Source of the DNA: an uncultured Clostridia bacterium
GTDB taxonomy: Bacteria; Bacillota; Clostridia; Oscillospirales; Butyricicoccaceae
DNA length: 41,354 nucleotides
Assembly: GCA_947648385.1 (NCBI GenBank)
Contig: CANSNO010000010.1
Location: 1-41,354 of the forward strand
Reading direction: 5' to 3'
The first letter of the stretch is position 1; the number at the start of each line of letters is the position of its first letter. Made by a program: the position numbers and the translations under genes. The notes beneath the pieces are model-generated. The model saw nothing but the letters and a program-made list of their open reading frames with translations. It was not told where the DNA came from and did no database searches. Below are positions 1-8,029 of this stretch, piece by piece.

Positions 1-2
1 GC

Positions 3-248
3 TTATTCGCCTCTGCCCAGCTCATTCAGGCAGTCGGCGCAGATGTTTTTGCCCTTAAAGGCAATGACCTTTTTTGTGCCGCCGCAGAAAACACAGGTTG
101 GCTCGTGCTTGCGCAGGACGATGGACTGTCCGTCCACATATATCTCAACAGGGTCTTTAAGCTCGATATTCAGCGTCCTGCGAAGCTCGATGGGCAGGAC
201 TATGCGGCCTAATTCATCCACTTTTCTGACAATGCCGGTTGATTTCAT
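3..248 (-). CDS. AbrB/SpoVT-type transition-state regulator with zinc knuckle
   Basis: Small (81 aa) DNA-binding regulator. Residues 1-45 form a SpoVT/AbrB swapped-hairpin domain, recognisable from the GIVRKVDELGRIVLP start; this fold dimerises and binds AT-rich promoters. The C-terminus carries two CxxC pairs (C52/C55 and C70/C73), which probably hold a zinc ion; this tail is common in clostridial AbrB proteins and absent from Bacillus AbrB. The ATG is preceded by a GAGGAGA ribosome site, and a good sigma-A promoter lies at 281-309. The gene diverges from spmAB. Family assignment is firm; the target genes are unknown, so no specific symbol is given. Confidence 0.9.
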   Translation of the reverse strand: MKSTGIVRKVDELGRIVLPIELRRTLNIELKDPVEIYVDGQSIVLRKHEPTCVFCGGTKKVIAFKGKNICADCLNELGRGE

Positions 249-280
249 TATCTTGTCTCCTCACTTAAAATTATATTTCC

Positions 281-309
281 ATTTTAGCAAAAATGTAATA
301 ATTTGTCAA
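281..309 (-). promoter_or_regulatory. Sigma-A promoter of the AbrB-type gene
   Basis: On the minus strand TTGACA (304-309), a 17-bp spacer and TAAAAT (281-286) lie about 33 bp before the start codon at 248. This is a near-consensus housekeeping promoter. Confidence 0.75.
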
Positions 310-330
310 CGAAAAAAGGGGCCAAAATAA

Positions 331-361
331 TGTGCAAATTATGTAAATGATTGTGCAAATT
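331..361. repeat. 10-bp direct repeat in the abrB-spmA divergent region
   Basis: TGTGCAAATT occurs at 331-340 and again at 352-361, so the copies start 21 bp apart, two helical turns. They lie upstream of both divergent genes and could be an operator. Function is inference only. Confidence 0.4.
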
Positions 362-388
362 CACAAAAATGAGGCGAAATAATTTTAA

Positions 389-958
389 ATGTTGTCGAAA
401 ATTGTAGAAATATTGATGGCTTTTTCTCTTTTTGCCGCCGCTTTCGGCGGCAAAATAGAAGCTCTTTCGTCAAAATGCGCCGAGGCTCCGGCACAGGCGC
501 TGACCATGCTGATATCCATGGCCGGAGGGGTGTGCTTTTGGTCGGGGCTGATGGAGATAATGGCCGAAAGCGGCATGGCGGCCATGCTGACAAGGGCGCT
601 GAAAAAGCCTATCAGGCTGATATACGGAAAGACCGACAGCAAGGCCGAGGAGCTTTTGTGCCGGAGTTTCGCCGCCAACATTCTCGGCCTCGGCTCGGCG
701 GCCACTCCGGCCGGAATAGAGGGGGGCAAAAGGCTTAGATATCTTTATGACAGGGGACTGATATCTCAAAGGCCCCTTTTCATGCTGACGGTGGTCAACA
801 CGGTGTCGATACAGCTGATACCGGCCACGGTGGCGGCCGCCAGAGGGGCCTTGGGAGCGGCGCGGCCCTATGACATATTGGCGCCCGTGTGGCTGGCCTC
901 GATAGCCTCCTTCGTGGCCGCCGTCGCCGTGGCCAAATGTATGGGAGGGGACAGATAA
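389..958 (+). CDS. spmA: Spore maturation protein A
   Basis: 189-aa membrane protein of the nucleoside-recognition (Gate) domain family. Hydrophobic segments run through residues 1-20, 35-60 and 135-185. The family signature NILGLGSAATPAGIEGG sits at about residues 95-111 and NTVSIQLIPATV at about 136-147. In Bacillus, SpmA and SpmB are needed for spore core dehydration and heat resistance. The stop overlaps the spmB start (TAATG), so the two are translationally coupled. The ribosome site is weak (GAGGCG about 12 nt before the ATG). No convincing sporulation sigma-factor promoter was seen upstream. Confidence 0.93.
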   Translation: MLSKIVEILMAFSLFAAAFGGKIEALSSKCAEAPAQALTMLISMAGGVCFWSGLMEIMAESGMAAMLTRALKKPIRLIYGKTDSKAEELLCRSFAANILGLGSAATPAGIEGGKRLRYLYDRGLISQRPLFMLTVVNTVSIQLIPATVAAARGALGAARPYDILAPVWLASIASFVAAVAVAKCMGGDR

Positions 959-1461
959 TGGCGTGGACAGTGCCGCTGATGATAGTTTTTATCGTCCTTT
1001 ACGGCGGAGTTAAAGGGGTCGACATAACCGACGCCTTTGCCAGAGGGGTGAAGAAGGGCCTTGGCACCCTCATGACCATTCTGCCGGCCATGATGCTGAT
1101 GACTGTGGCCATACAGATGGCTCAGGGGTCGGGCCTTATTGAAAGGCTTTCGGCCGCGCTGATGCCGGCGGCGTCAAGGCTCGGCCTGCCCTCCGACTGT
1201 CTGCCGTTGGCTTTGCTGAGGCCCTTTTCCTCGTCGGGCGCTTTGAGCGTCGGAATGAACATAATGGAGCGTTTCGGCCCCGACAGCTATCAGGGCAGAG
1301 TGGCCGCCGTCATGCTGGGCGCGTCGGAATCCAGCCTTTATACCATCGGTATATATTCCTCGGCCACGGGGATAAAAAAGGGTGGCAGGATACTGGCCGC
1401 CGCCTTTGTGGGAGACATAACGGCCTTTATCGCCTCGGCCTTTTTTGCCCGGTTGATGTGA
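958..1461 (+). CDS. spmB: Spore maturation protein B
   Basis: 167-aa membrane protein, the usual partner of SpmA and the same Gate-domain family. The start was placed at 958, where the spmA TAA and this ATG share a base; the frame stays open further upstream but only inside spmA. Recognisable motifs are LLRPFSSSGALSVG (about residues 84-97) and GASESSLYTIGIYSSA (about 120-135). The gene ends 7 bp from the convergent phoR with no terminator visible between them. Confidence 0.93.
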   Translation: MAWTVPLMIVFIVLYGGVKGVDITDAFARGVKKGLGTLMTILPAMMLMTVAIQMAQGSGLIERLSAALMPAASRLGLPSDCLPLALLRPFSSSGALSVGMNIMERFGPDSYQGRVAAVMLGASESSLYTIGIYSSATGIKKGGRILAAAFVGDITAFIASAFFARLM

Positions 1462-1468
1462 AAGCCTT

Positions 1469-3121
1469 TCACTGAAATGTCACAGATACCGTTGTGCCCT
1501 CGCCCGGGACGCTGTGCAGCTCTATTTTGCCGTTCAGGAGTATTGCCGCGTGCTTGACTATCGAAAGGCCGAGACCCGTGCCGCCGACCTCCTTGGAGCG
1601 GCTTTTGTCCACACGGTAAAAGCGTTCGAAAACGCGCTCCTGCTCGTCGACGGGTATGCCGACGCCGTTGTCGCTGACCGAAAGACAGATATTATTTTCC
1701 TTTTCAAAAATAGTTACCTCCACACTGCCGCCCGGCCTGTTGTATTTGACGGCGTTGTCGCAAAGGTTATATATTATGGCGTGAAGCAGCTGGGGAACGG
1801 CGCGAAGAACAAAACGGCCGCCCTTTAAGGTTATCGTCACACCGGCTTTTTCGGCCTGGCTTTCAAGCTCTCCGACAGCCTTTTCGGCCATGTCGTAAAT
1901 ATCCACATCGGCCCGGCGCATATCCTCCACGCCCTCGTCAAGATGGGAAAGGTTGATTATATCGTCCACAAGGCGAATCATGCGTTGGGCCTCGGCGTAT
2001 ATCTTGCCGGCAAAGGGGACGATATCCTGACTTTTGACCATGCCGTTGCGCATCAGCTCGGCATACCCCGAAATGGAGTGCAGGGGAGTTTTCAGCTCGT
2101 GGGACACATTGGCGGTGAACTCGCGGCGCATCTGTTCGGCCTTTTCTTTTTCGGTCACATCAAAAAAGCAAAGTGCCGCGCCCACCGCCTTTTCCTCCGC
2201 GAATATGGGGCTGGCGCTTATCTGATAGCGCCCCGTGGCAAGGCTCACCGTCCGCTCGTCTCGCTCTCCGTCCAGAGCCTTTGAGAATATCCCGTGCAGC
2301 TGTGGGTCCCTGCTGACCGTCAGCATATCGGCGCCGACGGGGTTTTCCTCGGCTCCGAGTATACGCATGGCGGCAGGGTTTATGCCGACTATCTTTCCCT
2401 TTTCACCCAGCAGGAGAAGTCCCTCGTTCATGTTGCCGATAATGGCGTCCAGCTCGGTCTGCTTTTGTTCCAGCTTTGATTTTTGCCCCCGCAGCTGTCT
2501 TTGCTGGCTGTCGATGCGGCGGAGAAAGGGGGCAAGCTCGTCATAGCCCTCGTTGGAAAGAGGATGGTCAAGGTCTATTTCGTTCAGGGGACGCACGATG
2601 CTTTTGGATATCCGCACGGCAAGAAAAACCGAAAGGGCCACGGCGATAAGGAAAACGACGCTTATCGGCTGCGCCATGCCGAAAACCAAAGTCAGTATGG
2701 AGCTTTGGGCGATGGACAGGCGCAGAACCGTCCCGTCGTCAAGGCGGCGCGCCGTATAAAGATAGTGGGCCATCAATGTGGCCGAATAACGCCGGCTTTC
2801 ACCATAGCCGGAGGACAGCGCCTCTTGAATTTCCTCGCGTTCAAGGTGGTTTTCCATGCCGGCGCTTTGAGTGTCGCTGTCATAAAGCACCGTGCCGTCG
2901 GCGTCTATCCATGTTATGCGGTAGTCTCGCACAGGTAGATCGCTGAAATATTCGCCGGCCTCGTTATTTGCGCCCTGGGCCGCCAGCTCAAGCTGCATTT
3001 TAAGCTGTTTTTGCTGCATATCGGAGAAATAGCCGTAGAGCATTCCCATAATGAGTATGACCGAGGCGAAAAAAACCGCGATAGCCACAAAGCAGATGGA
3101 ATGGAATATCCTTTTGGTCAT
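1469..3121 (-). CDS. phoR: Phosphate-responsive sensor histidine kinase PhoR
   Basis: 550-aa membrane kinase. Transmembrane helices lie at about 8-31 and 147-170, enclosing an extracytoplasmic sensor domain of about 115 residues. A linker and PAS domain follow (about 222-325). The HisKA motif FTANVSHELKTPLHS places the phospho-accepting His at 341. The ATPase domain shows the N box (NLCDNAVKYN, about 452-461), DNGVGIP (484-490), and GGTGLGLS (513-520). Its ATG overlaps the phoB stop (ATGA), so the pair is translationally coupled, and it is the last gene of the pst-pho operon. That position supports the phosphate role; the sensor domain alone would not prove it. Confidence 0.9.
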   Translation of the reverse strand: MTKRIFHSICFVAIAVFFASVILIMGMLYGYFSDMQQKQLKMQLELAAQGANNEAGEYFSDLPVRDYRITWIDADGTVLYDSDTQSAGMENHLEREEIQEALSSGYGESRRYSATLMAHYLYTARRLDDGTVLRLSIAQSSILTLVFGMAQPISVVFLIAVALSVFLAVRISKSIVRPLNEIDLDHPLSNEGYDELAPFLRRIDSQQRQLRGQKSKLEQKQTELDAIIGNMNEGLLLLGEKGKIVGINPAAMRILGAEENPVGADMLTVSRDPQLHGIFSKALDGERDERTVSLATGRYQISASPIFAEEKAVGAALCFFDVTEKEKAEQMRREFTANVSHELKTPLHSISGYAELMRNGMVKSQDIVPFAGKIYAEAQRMIRLVDDIINLSHLDEGVEDMRRADVDIYDMAEKAVGELESQAEKAGVTITLKGGRFVLRAVPQLLHAIIYNLCDNAVKYNRPGGSVEVTIFEKENNICLSVSDNGVGIPVDEQERVFERFYRVDKSRSKEVGGTGLGLSIVKHAAILLNGKIELHSVPGEGTTVSVTFQ

Positions 3122-3792
3122 AGCTCAGCCTCCATTCGGTATCCGATGCCCCTGACCGTCGATATCAGGCCGCCGTATCTGCCGAGCTTTGTGCGAAGAG
3201 TGCCCACATGCACGTCAACCGTGCGCGTCTCGCCGATGTAATCTACGCCCCAGACGATCTCTAAAAGCTGGTCGCGCGTAAAAGCCCTGCCGATATTTGT
3301 CATAAAGGTGAAAAGAAGCTTGTATTCCTTCAGGGTCAGTTCTACGCGTCGGTCGTCAATGTGGACTATGCAGGCCTGGGGATCCAGCTCCAGCCCCTCA
3401 AGGCGGAGGGCCTTGGCCGTTTGGCCGCCCGAGACTCTGCGAAGCACGGCCCTTACCCTCGATACCATTTCCATCATGCCGAAAGGCTTGGCCAGATAAT
3501 CGTCGGCCCCGGTGTCAAGGCCCGTCACCTTGTCGTATTCCGAGCCTTTGGCCGTCGCCATTATCACGGGGATATCCCTTGTATCCGTCCGGCTTTTCAG
3601 GTCTTTCAGAATGGATATGCCGTCCTCTCCGGGCAGCATGATGTCCAGCATGATAAGCTCGGGCCTGCGGTTTTTCATGGCCTCGCGGAAGGACTGGCCG
3701 TCGGGGAAACCGGCGGCCTCAAAACCGGCCGAGTTCAGGGCGTACACCATCAGCTCGCGTATGCTGCTGTCGTCTTCCACACAAAAAATCAT
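3118..3792 (-). CDS. phoB: OmpR-family phosphate response regulator PhoB/PhoP
   Basis: 224-aa response regulator with a receiver domain (1-118) and an OmpR-type winged helix (about 128-222). The phosphorylation site is D50 in LIMLDIMLPGEDG, with acidic residues at E6-D8 and the conserved K102. The recognition region reads TRTVDVHVGTLRTKLG. The frame extends 14 codons upstream, but the ATG at 3792 has a well-spaced AGGGAGTG site, so that start is chosen. phoU ends just upstream. It presumably controls this operon; a candidate PhoB/PhoP box lies upstream of pstS at 7955-7971. Confidence 0.93.
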   Translation of the reverse strand: MIFCVEDDSSIRELMVYALNSAGFEAAGFPDGQSFREAMKNRRPELIMLDIMLPGEDGISILKDLKSRTDTRDIPVIMATAKGSEYDKVTGLDTGADDYLAKPFGMMEMVSRVRAVLRRVSGGQTAKALRLEGLELDPQACIVHIDDRRVELTLKEYKLLFTFMTNIGRAFTRDQLLEIVWGVDYIGETRTVDVHVGTLRTKLGRYGGLISTVRGIGYRMEAEL

Positions 3793-3797
3793 CTTTT

Positions 3798-4436
3798 TCA
3801 CTCCCTGTTTCCGGTTATGGAGAAAAGCACCCATCCGGCTATGTTTACGGCATGGTCGCCTATGCGCTCGAAATATTTGGAAATCATCAGCAGGTCTATC
3901 GTCTGTTCCCCGTTGGCGTCCGGCTGGCTGAAGCGATCTATCAAAAGCTTTTTTACGCGGTTAAAGCAGCCGTCCACCACATCGTCATATTCGATTACGG
4001 CTCTGGCTACCGACGTGTCCTTTTTTACAAAAGCGTCGATGCTTTCTGATACCATTTTTATGACGGCGACGGCCATGTCGTGGACCTCTTTCGCGCCGCC
4101 CGAGGCCGATATATTGGCCATTTTTATTATCTCGGCGATGTCGGAGGACTGACGACCGATGCGCTCCATATCGGTGACCATTTTGAGGGCCGAGGATATG
4201 GTCCTCAGATCCTTGGCCACGGGCTGCTGCTGCAAAAGCAGCTTCATGCACATGGCTTCAATCTCGCGTTCCTTTTCCTCTATCTGCTCGGCAAGGGAAA
4301 AGACCGGCTCCGCCAGCGCGGCGTCGCCGTCGGTGACGGCCTTTGCGGAAGAGGCGATGGCGTTTTCACACAAGGCGCCCATGGTTATCATTTCCCGGTT
4401 GAGCAGCTCAAGCTGTTCGTCAAACCTTGATCGCAT
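3798..4436 (-). CDS. phoU: Phosphate signalling protein PhoU
   Basis: 212 aa, all-helical, with the two PhoU repeats of the family: an N-terminal half (1-110) containing EEKEREIEAMCMKLLLQQQPVAKDLR-type metal-site helices, and a second half ending in LMISKYFERIGDHAVNIAGW (about 181-200). PhoU couples the Pst transporter to PhoR and keeps the Pho response off when phosphate is plentiful. Its ATG overlaps the pstB stop by one base (TAATG). Confidence 0.95.
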   Translation of the reverse strand: MRSRFDEQLELLNREMITMGALCENAIASSAKAVTDGDAALAEPVFSLAEQIEEKEREIEAMCMKLLLQQQPVAKDLRTISSALKMVTDMERIGRQSSDIAEIIKMANISASGGAKEVHDMAVAVIKMVSESIDAFVKKDTSVARAVIEYDDVVDGCFNRVKKLLIDRFSQPDANGEQTIDLLMISKYFERIGDHAVNIAGWVLFSITGNRE

Positions 4437-5185
4437 TATCCAAACCTCCCTGTGATATAATCTTCGGTTCGCTTGTCGCGCGGCATGGAAAACAGGCTTT
4501 CGGTCACACCCGTCTCAATAAGCTCCCCGAGCAGGAAGAAAGCCGTCTTGTCGGATATTCGCAGGGCCTGCTGCATATTGTGGGTCACGATAATGATAGT
4601 ATATCTTTTTTTCAGTTCCATAGCAAGTTCTTCTATCCTTCCTGTGGATATGGGGTCAAGGGCGCTTGTCGGCTCGTCCATGAGAAGAACCTCGGGCTCG
4701 ACGGCAAGCGCGCGTGCGATGCAAAGCCTCTGCTGCTGTCCGCCCGACAGGCCGAGGGCCGATTTTTTCAGGCGGTCCTTGACCTCGTCCCAGATGGCCG
4801 CGTCCCTAAGCGAGCGCTCCACGCGGTCGTCCAGCATGGCCTTGGAGCGTACTCCGTGGGTTCGCGGCCCGAAAGCGATGTTGTCGTAAATGCTCATGGG
4901 GAAGGGGTTGGGCTTTTGAAAAACCATGCCGACGCGTTTGCGGAGAAGGTTGACGTCCATGTTTCCGTATACCGGCTCTCCGTCCAGCAGGACATTGCCC
5001 TTGATGACGCACCCTTCGACCAGGTCGTTCATGCGGTTCAGAGTCTTCAAAAGGGTGGATTTTCCGCAGCCGGAGGGGCCGATAAAGGCCGTTATCTCGT
5101 TTGTCTGTATTTTAAGGTTGATGTTTTTAAGGGCCTGAAAGCGGCCGTAAAACAGGTCCAGATTTTCCACGCTCATTTTATCCAT
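4436..5185 (-). CDS. pstB: Phosphate ABC transporter ATP-binding protein
   Basis: 249-aa ABC ATPase that powers phosphate import through PstC/PstA. Walker A is GPSGCGKST (36-44), the signature is LSGGQQQR, Walker B is [13 protein letters not shown], and the H-loop is [19 protein letters not shown] is typical of PstB. The frame stays open about 62 codons upstream inside pstA, but the start at 5185 has a GGGAGGTG site, fits the family length and gives only an 8-bp overlap with pstA. Confidence 0.95.
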   Translation of the reverse strand: MDKMSVENLDLFYGRFQALKNINLKIQTNEITAFIGPSGCGKSTLLKTLNRMNDLVEGCVIKGNVLLDGEPVYGNMDVNLLRKRVGMVFQKPNPFPMSIYDNIAFGPRTHGVRSKAMLDDRVERSLRDAAIWDEVKDRLKKSALGLSGGQQQRLCIARALAVEPEVLLMDEPTSALDPISTGRIEELAMELKKRYTIIIVTHNMQQALRISDKTAFFLLGELIETGVTESLFSMPRDKRTEDYITGRFG

Positions 5186-6044
5186 CGTTTTTTTCACCTC
5201 CCAATTTTTTCGCGGCGGCCTCCGAAAGGGCGTTGATGGCCATGACCAGCAGCAAAAGCACGACGGCCGTGGCGTATGTCTGTTCAATATACATCCCGTT
5301 GCTGGATATGGCGTACATATGCACCGACAGCGTTCGGGCCGAGGAGAAAAGGCTTGTGGCCCTTTCGGCAACCGTTCCGGCCGTGAATATAAGGGCCGCC
5401 GATTCGCCCACTATTCGCCCTATGCCGAGGATCACGCCCGACAGAATGCCCGGGGCGGCGCTGGGCAGGACTATGCGGAACACAGTGCGCAGCTTGCCGG
5501 CTCCAAGGCCGAAGCTGCCCTCGCGATAGCTGTCGGGCACGCTTTTCAGCGCCTCCTCGGTTGAGCGCATTATGAGGGGCAGTATCATTATGCTCAGGGT
5601 CAGCGTTCCCGAAAGCAGGGACAGCCCCAGCCCGAGAAACTTGACAAAAAACAGGGAGCCGAACAGGCCGTAAACTATGGACGGTATGCCCGAAAGGGTC
5701 TCGGCCGTCATAGCCGTGACGGCGACCAGCCTGTTGCCGCGCCCTGCGTATTCGGTCAGATAAACGGCCGCGCCGATTCCCACGGGGAGGGCGCAAAGCA
5801 GGGAAAGGAGGGTTATAAACACCGTGTTTATGAGCGAGGGAAGCATGGAGACGTTTTCCGTCGTATAGTGGGGGCTGAACAGCTCCGGCTTCAGATAGGG
5901 CGCCCCTTTGACCGATATATATACTATCACCGACAGCAGAGACAGCGCCGTTACCGCCGCCGCCAGCCACACGGCGGCGCGCAGGCAGAGAGACAGTGGG
6001 TCTCTTCGCCCAAGGGATACCAATTGTTTTATTTTTTCACTCAT
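5178..6044 (-). CDS. pstA: Phosphate ABC transporter permease PstA
   Basis: 288-aa inner-membrane permease with about six transmembrane helices. The ABC-permease EAA loop lies around residues 165-210 ([31 protein letters not shown], given here only as a landmark starting at EALKSVP). [11 protein letters not shown] near 220 is typical of PstA. It starts directly after the pstC stop and overlaps pstB by 8 bp, consistent with stoichiometric co-translation. Confidence 0.94.
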   Translation of the reverse strand: MSEKIKQLVSLGRRDPLSLCLRAAVWLAAAVTALSLLSVIVYISVKGAPYLKPELFSPHYTTENVSMLPSLINTVFITLLSLLCALPVGIGAAVYLTEYAGRGNRLVAVTAMTAETLSGIPSIVYGLFGSLFFVKFLGLGLSLLSGTLTLSIMILPLIMRSTEEALKSVPDSYREGSFGLGAGKLRTVFRIVLPSAAPGILSGVILGIGRIVGESAALIFTAGTVAERATSLFSSARTLSVHMYAISSNGMYIEQTYATAVVLLLLVMAINALSEAAAKKLGGEKNDG

Positions 6045-6893
6045 TTATTCCGCCCTCCTTTTGAACAGGGACAGGGATATGTTGATGACAAGTATCAGCG
6101 CGAACAGGACGACCGCCGTGCCGATAAGGGCCTCGCGGTGCAGGTCGGCGGCATAGCCCATCTCAAGCACGATGTTGGTCGTAAGGGTCCTGACTCCGTC
6201 GGTCAGGCCCGACGGTATGACCGGCTGGTTTCCGGCCACCATTTTTACGGCCATTGTCTCGCCCACGGCCCTGCCTATGCCGAGGACGACCGAGGTAAAA
6301 ATGCCGCTCCTTGCCGCCGGGAGAACGGCACGGAAGACGCTTCTTTCGTGGGATGCGCCAAGGGCCAGAGCGCCTTCATAATAGCTTTTCGGCACGGCGC
6401 GGATCGCGGCTTCCGATATGCTTATTATAGTCGGCAGTACCATAAGCCCCAGCAGGACCGAGGCCGCCAGCAGGCTCTGGCCCCGTCCGCCGAAGACCTC
6501 GCGCACCAGAGGCACCAGCACCACCAGACCGAAAAAACCGTAAACCACCGAGGGGATACCGGCCATCAGGTTGACGGCCGCTCTGGCCGGACGGTAAAGC
6601 TTTTTCGGGCAGAAGGAGGCCATGAAGGCGGCTGTCAGTATCCCTGTCGGAACGCCGATGACAAGGGCGCCGGATGTGACATATATCGAGCCGACAATCA
6701 TCGGCAGTATGCCGAACAGACCGTTTGCCGGCTTCCATTTCATGCCGAAAAGGAAATCGGAAAGGCCTATCTTCCGTATGGCCGGCAGGCCACCGGCAAA
6801 AAGAAAAACGCATATCAAAACCACCGCCGCTATAGAGATGCAGGCCGCCGCAAGAAAGACGCCTCGCATCAGGGCTTCTTTAAAATGTTTCAT
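6045..6893 (-). CDS. pstC: Phosphate ABC transporter permease PstC
   Basis: 282-aa permease, first of the two membrane subunits. The start at 6893 follows an AGGAGGGTG site; the longer open frame (to 6971) runs into pstS and is rejected. Landmarks are the EAA-type loop (about 165-205, AVPKSYYEGALALGAS then VLPAARSGI) and GIGRAVGETMAV, which is characteristic of PstC. It is separated from pstS by a 59-bp gap containing a hairpin. Confidence 0.94.
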   Translation of the reverse strand: MKHFKEALMRGVFLAAACISIAAVVLICVFLFAGGLPAIRKIGLSDFLFGMKWKPANGLFGILPMIVGSIYVTSGALVIGVPTGILTAAFMASFCPKKLYRPARAAVNLMAGIPSVVYGFFGLVVLVPLVREVFGGRGQSLLAASVLLGLMVLPTIISISEAAIRAVPKSYYEGALALGASHERSVFRAVLPAARSGIFTSVVLGIGRAVGETMAVKMVAGNQPVIPSGLTDGVRTLTTNIVLEMGYAADLHREALIGTAVVLFALILVINISLSLFKRRAE

Positions 6894-6918
6894 AGCCACC
6901 CTCCTGTATACCGGAAAG

Positions 6919-6940
6919 GGCGGCGCGTTTTCACGCCGCC
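6919..6940 (-). promoter_or_regulatory. Intercistronic hairpin between pstS and pstC
   Basis: GGCGGCG (6919-6925) and CGCCGCC (6934-6940) form a 7-bp GC stem with an 8-nt loop and no T-run after it. Such a hairpin could protect the 3' end of pstS mRNA and let the binding protein be made in excess over the permeases. The role is inference. Confidence 0.4.
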
Positions 6941-6952
6941 TGCCTCCTTTGC

Positions 6953-7864
6953 TCACTGCACCTGATCCCACTTGGTGGCGGCGCCCGTGAAGATGTCCTT
7001 GACCTGCTGGCTCGTCAGGCCGTTTACCGGGTTGTCATTGTTGACTATAACGGCTATTCCGTCCATGGCGATGACCATTGATGTAAGCCCCTCGGCTTTT
7101 TCCGAGTCTTTCAGCTCTCGCGAGGCCATACCGATGTCGCAGGTGCCGTCGATGGTATCGGACATTCCGGTCGAGGAGTCGCTCTGCTGTATCTCGATGG
7201 ATATGTCGGGATTCTTGAGAAGATAGGCTTCCTTGAGCTTTTCCATGAGAGGAGTAACCGAGCTGGAACCGGCTACCACTATTTTGCCCGTCGCCTGAGA
7301 AGGCTCATAGGGCGCGCTATCGGCCACGGAGATATATCCGTTTTCCTCGACTACCGTCTGGCCGTCGGAGCTCATGATGAAGTTGAGAAAGTCCTGAGCC
7401 GCCGGGCTTACTTCACCCTTGGTGGCTATGTTGAAGGGACGGGAGACCTTGTATGTGCCGTTTTTGATATTCTCCACGCTGGCGTCCACGCCGTCTATCT
7501 GCACGGCCTTGACCGTCTCGTTCATGGTGCCGAGGGAGGTATAGCCTATGGCGTACAGGTCTCCGGCTACCGTTGTCATCATAACGGCGGTCGAATCGGT
7601 CACAACGGCGGCGTCGGTGGTCATATCGACCTTTTCACCGGCCTCGTTCTTTTCCTCGATGCCGAACAGCTCGATGAAGGCGCCGCGCGTGCCCGAGCCG
7701 TCCTCTCTTGTGATGACGCCGATATCCTCGGCATTCGGGGTTGCTTCTCCGCCGTCGGAGGGGACAGTGGGGCCGTTGCCCTGGGTTTTGTTTCCGCAGG
7801 CTGTCAGCGCCGAGAACAGGACGGCGCAGGCGATGCAGGCGGCCGCAAGCTTTTTGATTTTCAT
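6953..7864 (-). CDS. pstS: Phosphate-binding lipoprotein PstS, halves in permuted order
   Basis: 303-aa lipoprotein. The signal peptide ends in a lipobox LTAC with lipidated Cys23. The mature part contains the two recognisable PstS halves in reversed order. Residues 47-181 match what is normally the second half (ITREDGSGTRGAF, then YAIGYTSLG, VENIKNGTYKVSRPF and the EENGYISV end). Residues 192-303 match the usual first half (KIVVAGSSSVTPLMEKL, DIGMASRELKDSE, MDGIAVIVNNDNPV, ending IFTGAATKWDQV). Phosphate-contact motifs from both halves are present, so it should be functional. The start at 7864 has an AAGGAG site; an in-frame ATG seven codons upstream lacks one. It is the first gene of the operon. 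Confidence 0.9.
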   Translation of the reverse strand: MKIKKLAAACIACAVLFSALTACGNKTQGNGPTVPSDGGEATPNAEDIGVITREDGSGTRGAFIELFGIEEKNEAGEKVDMTTDAAVVTDSTAVMMTTVAGDLYAIGYTSLGTMNETVKAVQIDGVDASVENIKNGTYKVSRPFNIATKGEVSPAAQDFLNFIMSSDGQTVVEENGYISVADSAPYEPSQATGKIVVAGSSSVTPLMEKLKEAYLLKNPDISIEIQQSDSSTGMSDTIDGTCDIGMASRELKDSEKAEGLTSMVIAMDGIAVIVNNDNPVNGLTSQQVKDIFTGAATKWDQVQ

Positions 7865-7954
7865 TTTTTTGTTTCTCCTTTTCATTTTTTTTGGCCGTTC
7901 TTTTGTTTACGGCTACATAATACCGCCTTAATATCAAATCCAATATCGCGCGTT

Positions 7955-7971
7955 TGTAAAATCGGCGTAAA
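7955..7971 (-). promoter_or_regulatory. Candidate PhoB/PhoP box upstream of pstS
   Basis: On the minus strand TTTACG (7966-7971), five bases, then TTTACA (7955-7960): two copies 11 bp apart, as in Bacillus PhoP sites (TTAACA-like repeats). It lies about 90 bp before the pstS start. No firm -10 can be named; TATTAT and GATATT are both present downstream. Confidence 0.35.
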
Positions 7972-7985
7972 GTTTCATTGGGCGT

Positions 7986-8015
7986 AAAAAAAGAGGCCCC
8001 CGAGAAGAGGGCCTC
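7986..8015 (-). terminator. Intrinsic terminator after rsmI
   Basis: Minus-strand GAGGCCC (8009-8015), 9-nt loop, GGGCCTC (7993-7999), then seven T. It separates the rsmI operon from the downstream pst operon. Confidence 0.8.
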
Positions 8016-8029
8016 CGATATAAAGGCTT

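Noticed and set aside
331..362. Sigma-G promoter for spmAB from the CAAATT motifs
   Set aside because: The -10 match is partial and no fitting -35 lies at 17-18 bp with good agreement; kept only as a direct repeat.
3793..3834. Longer N-terminus for PhoB (start at 3834)
   Set aside because: It would overlap phoU and add residues before the receiver domain; the ATG at 3792 has a proper ribosome site.
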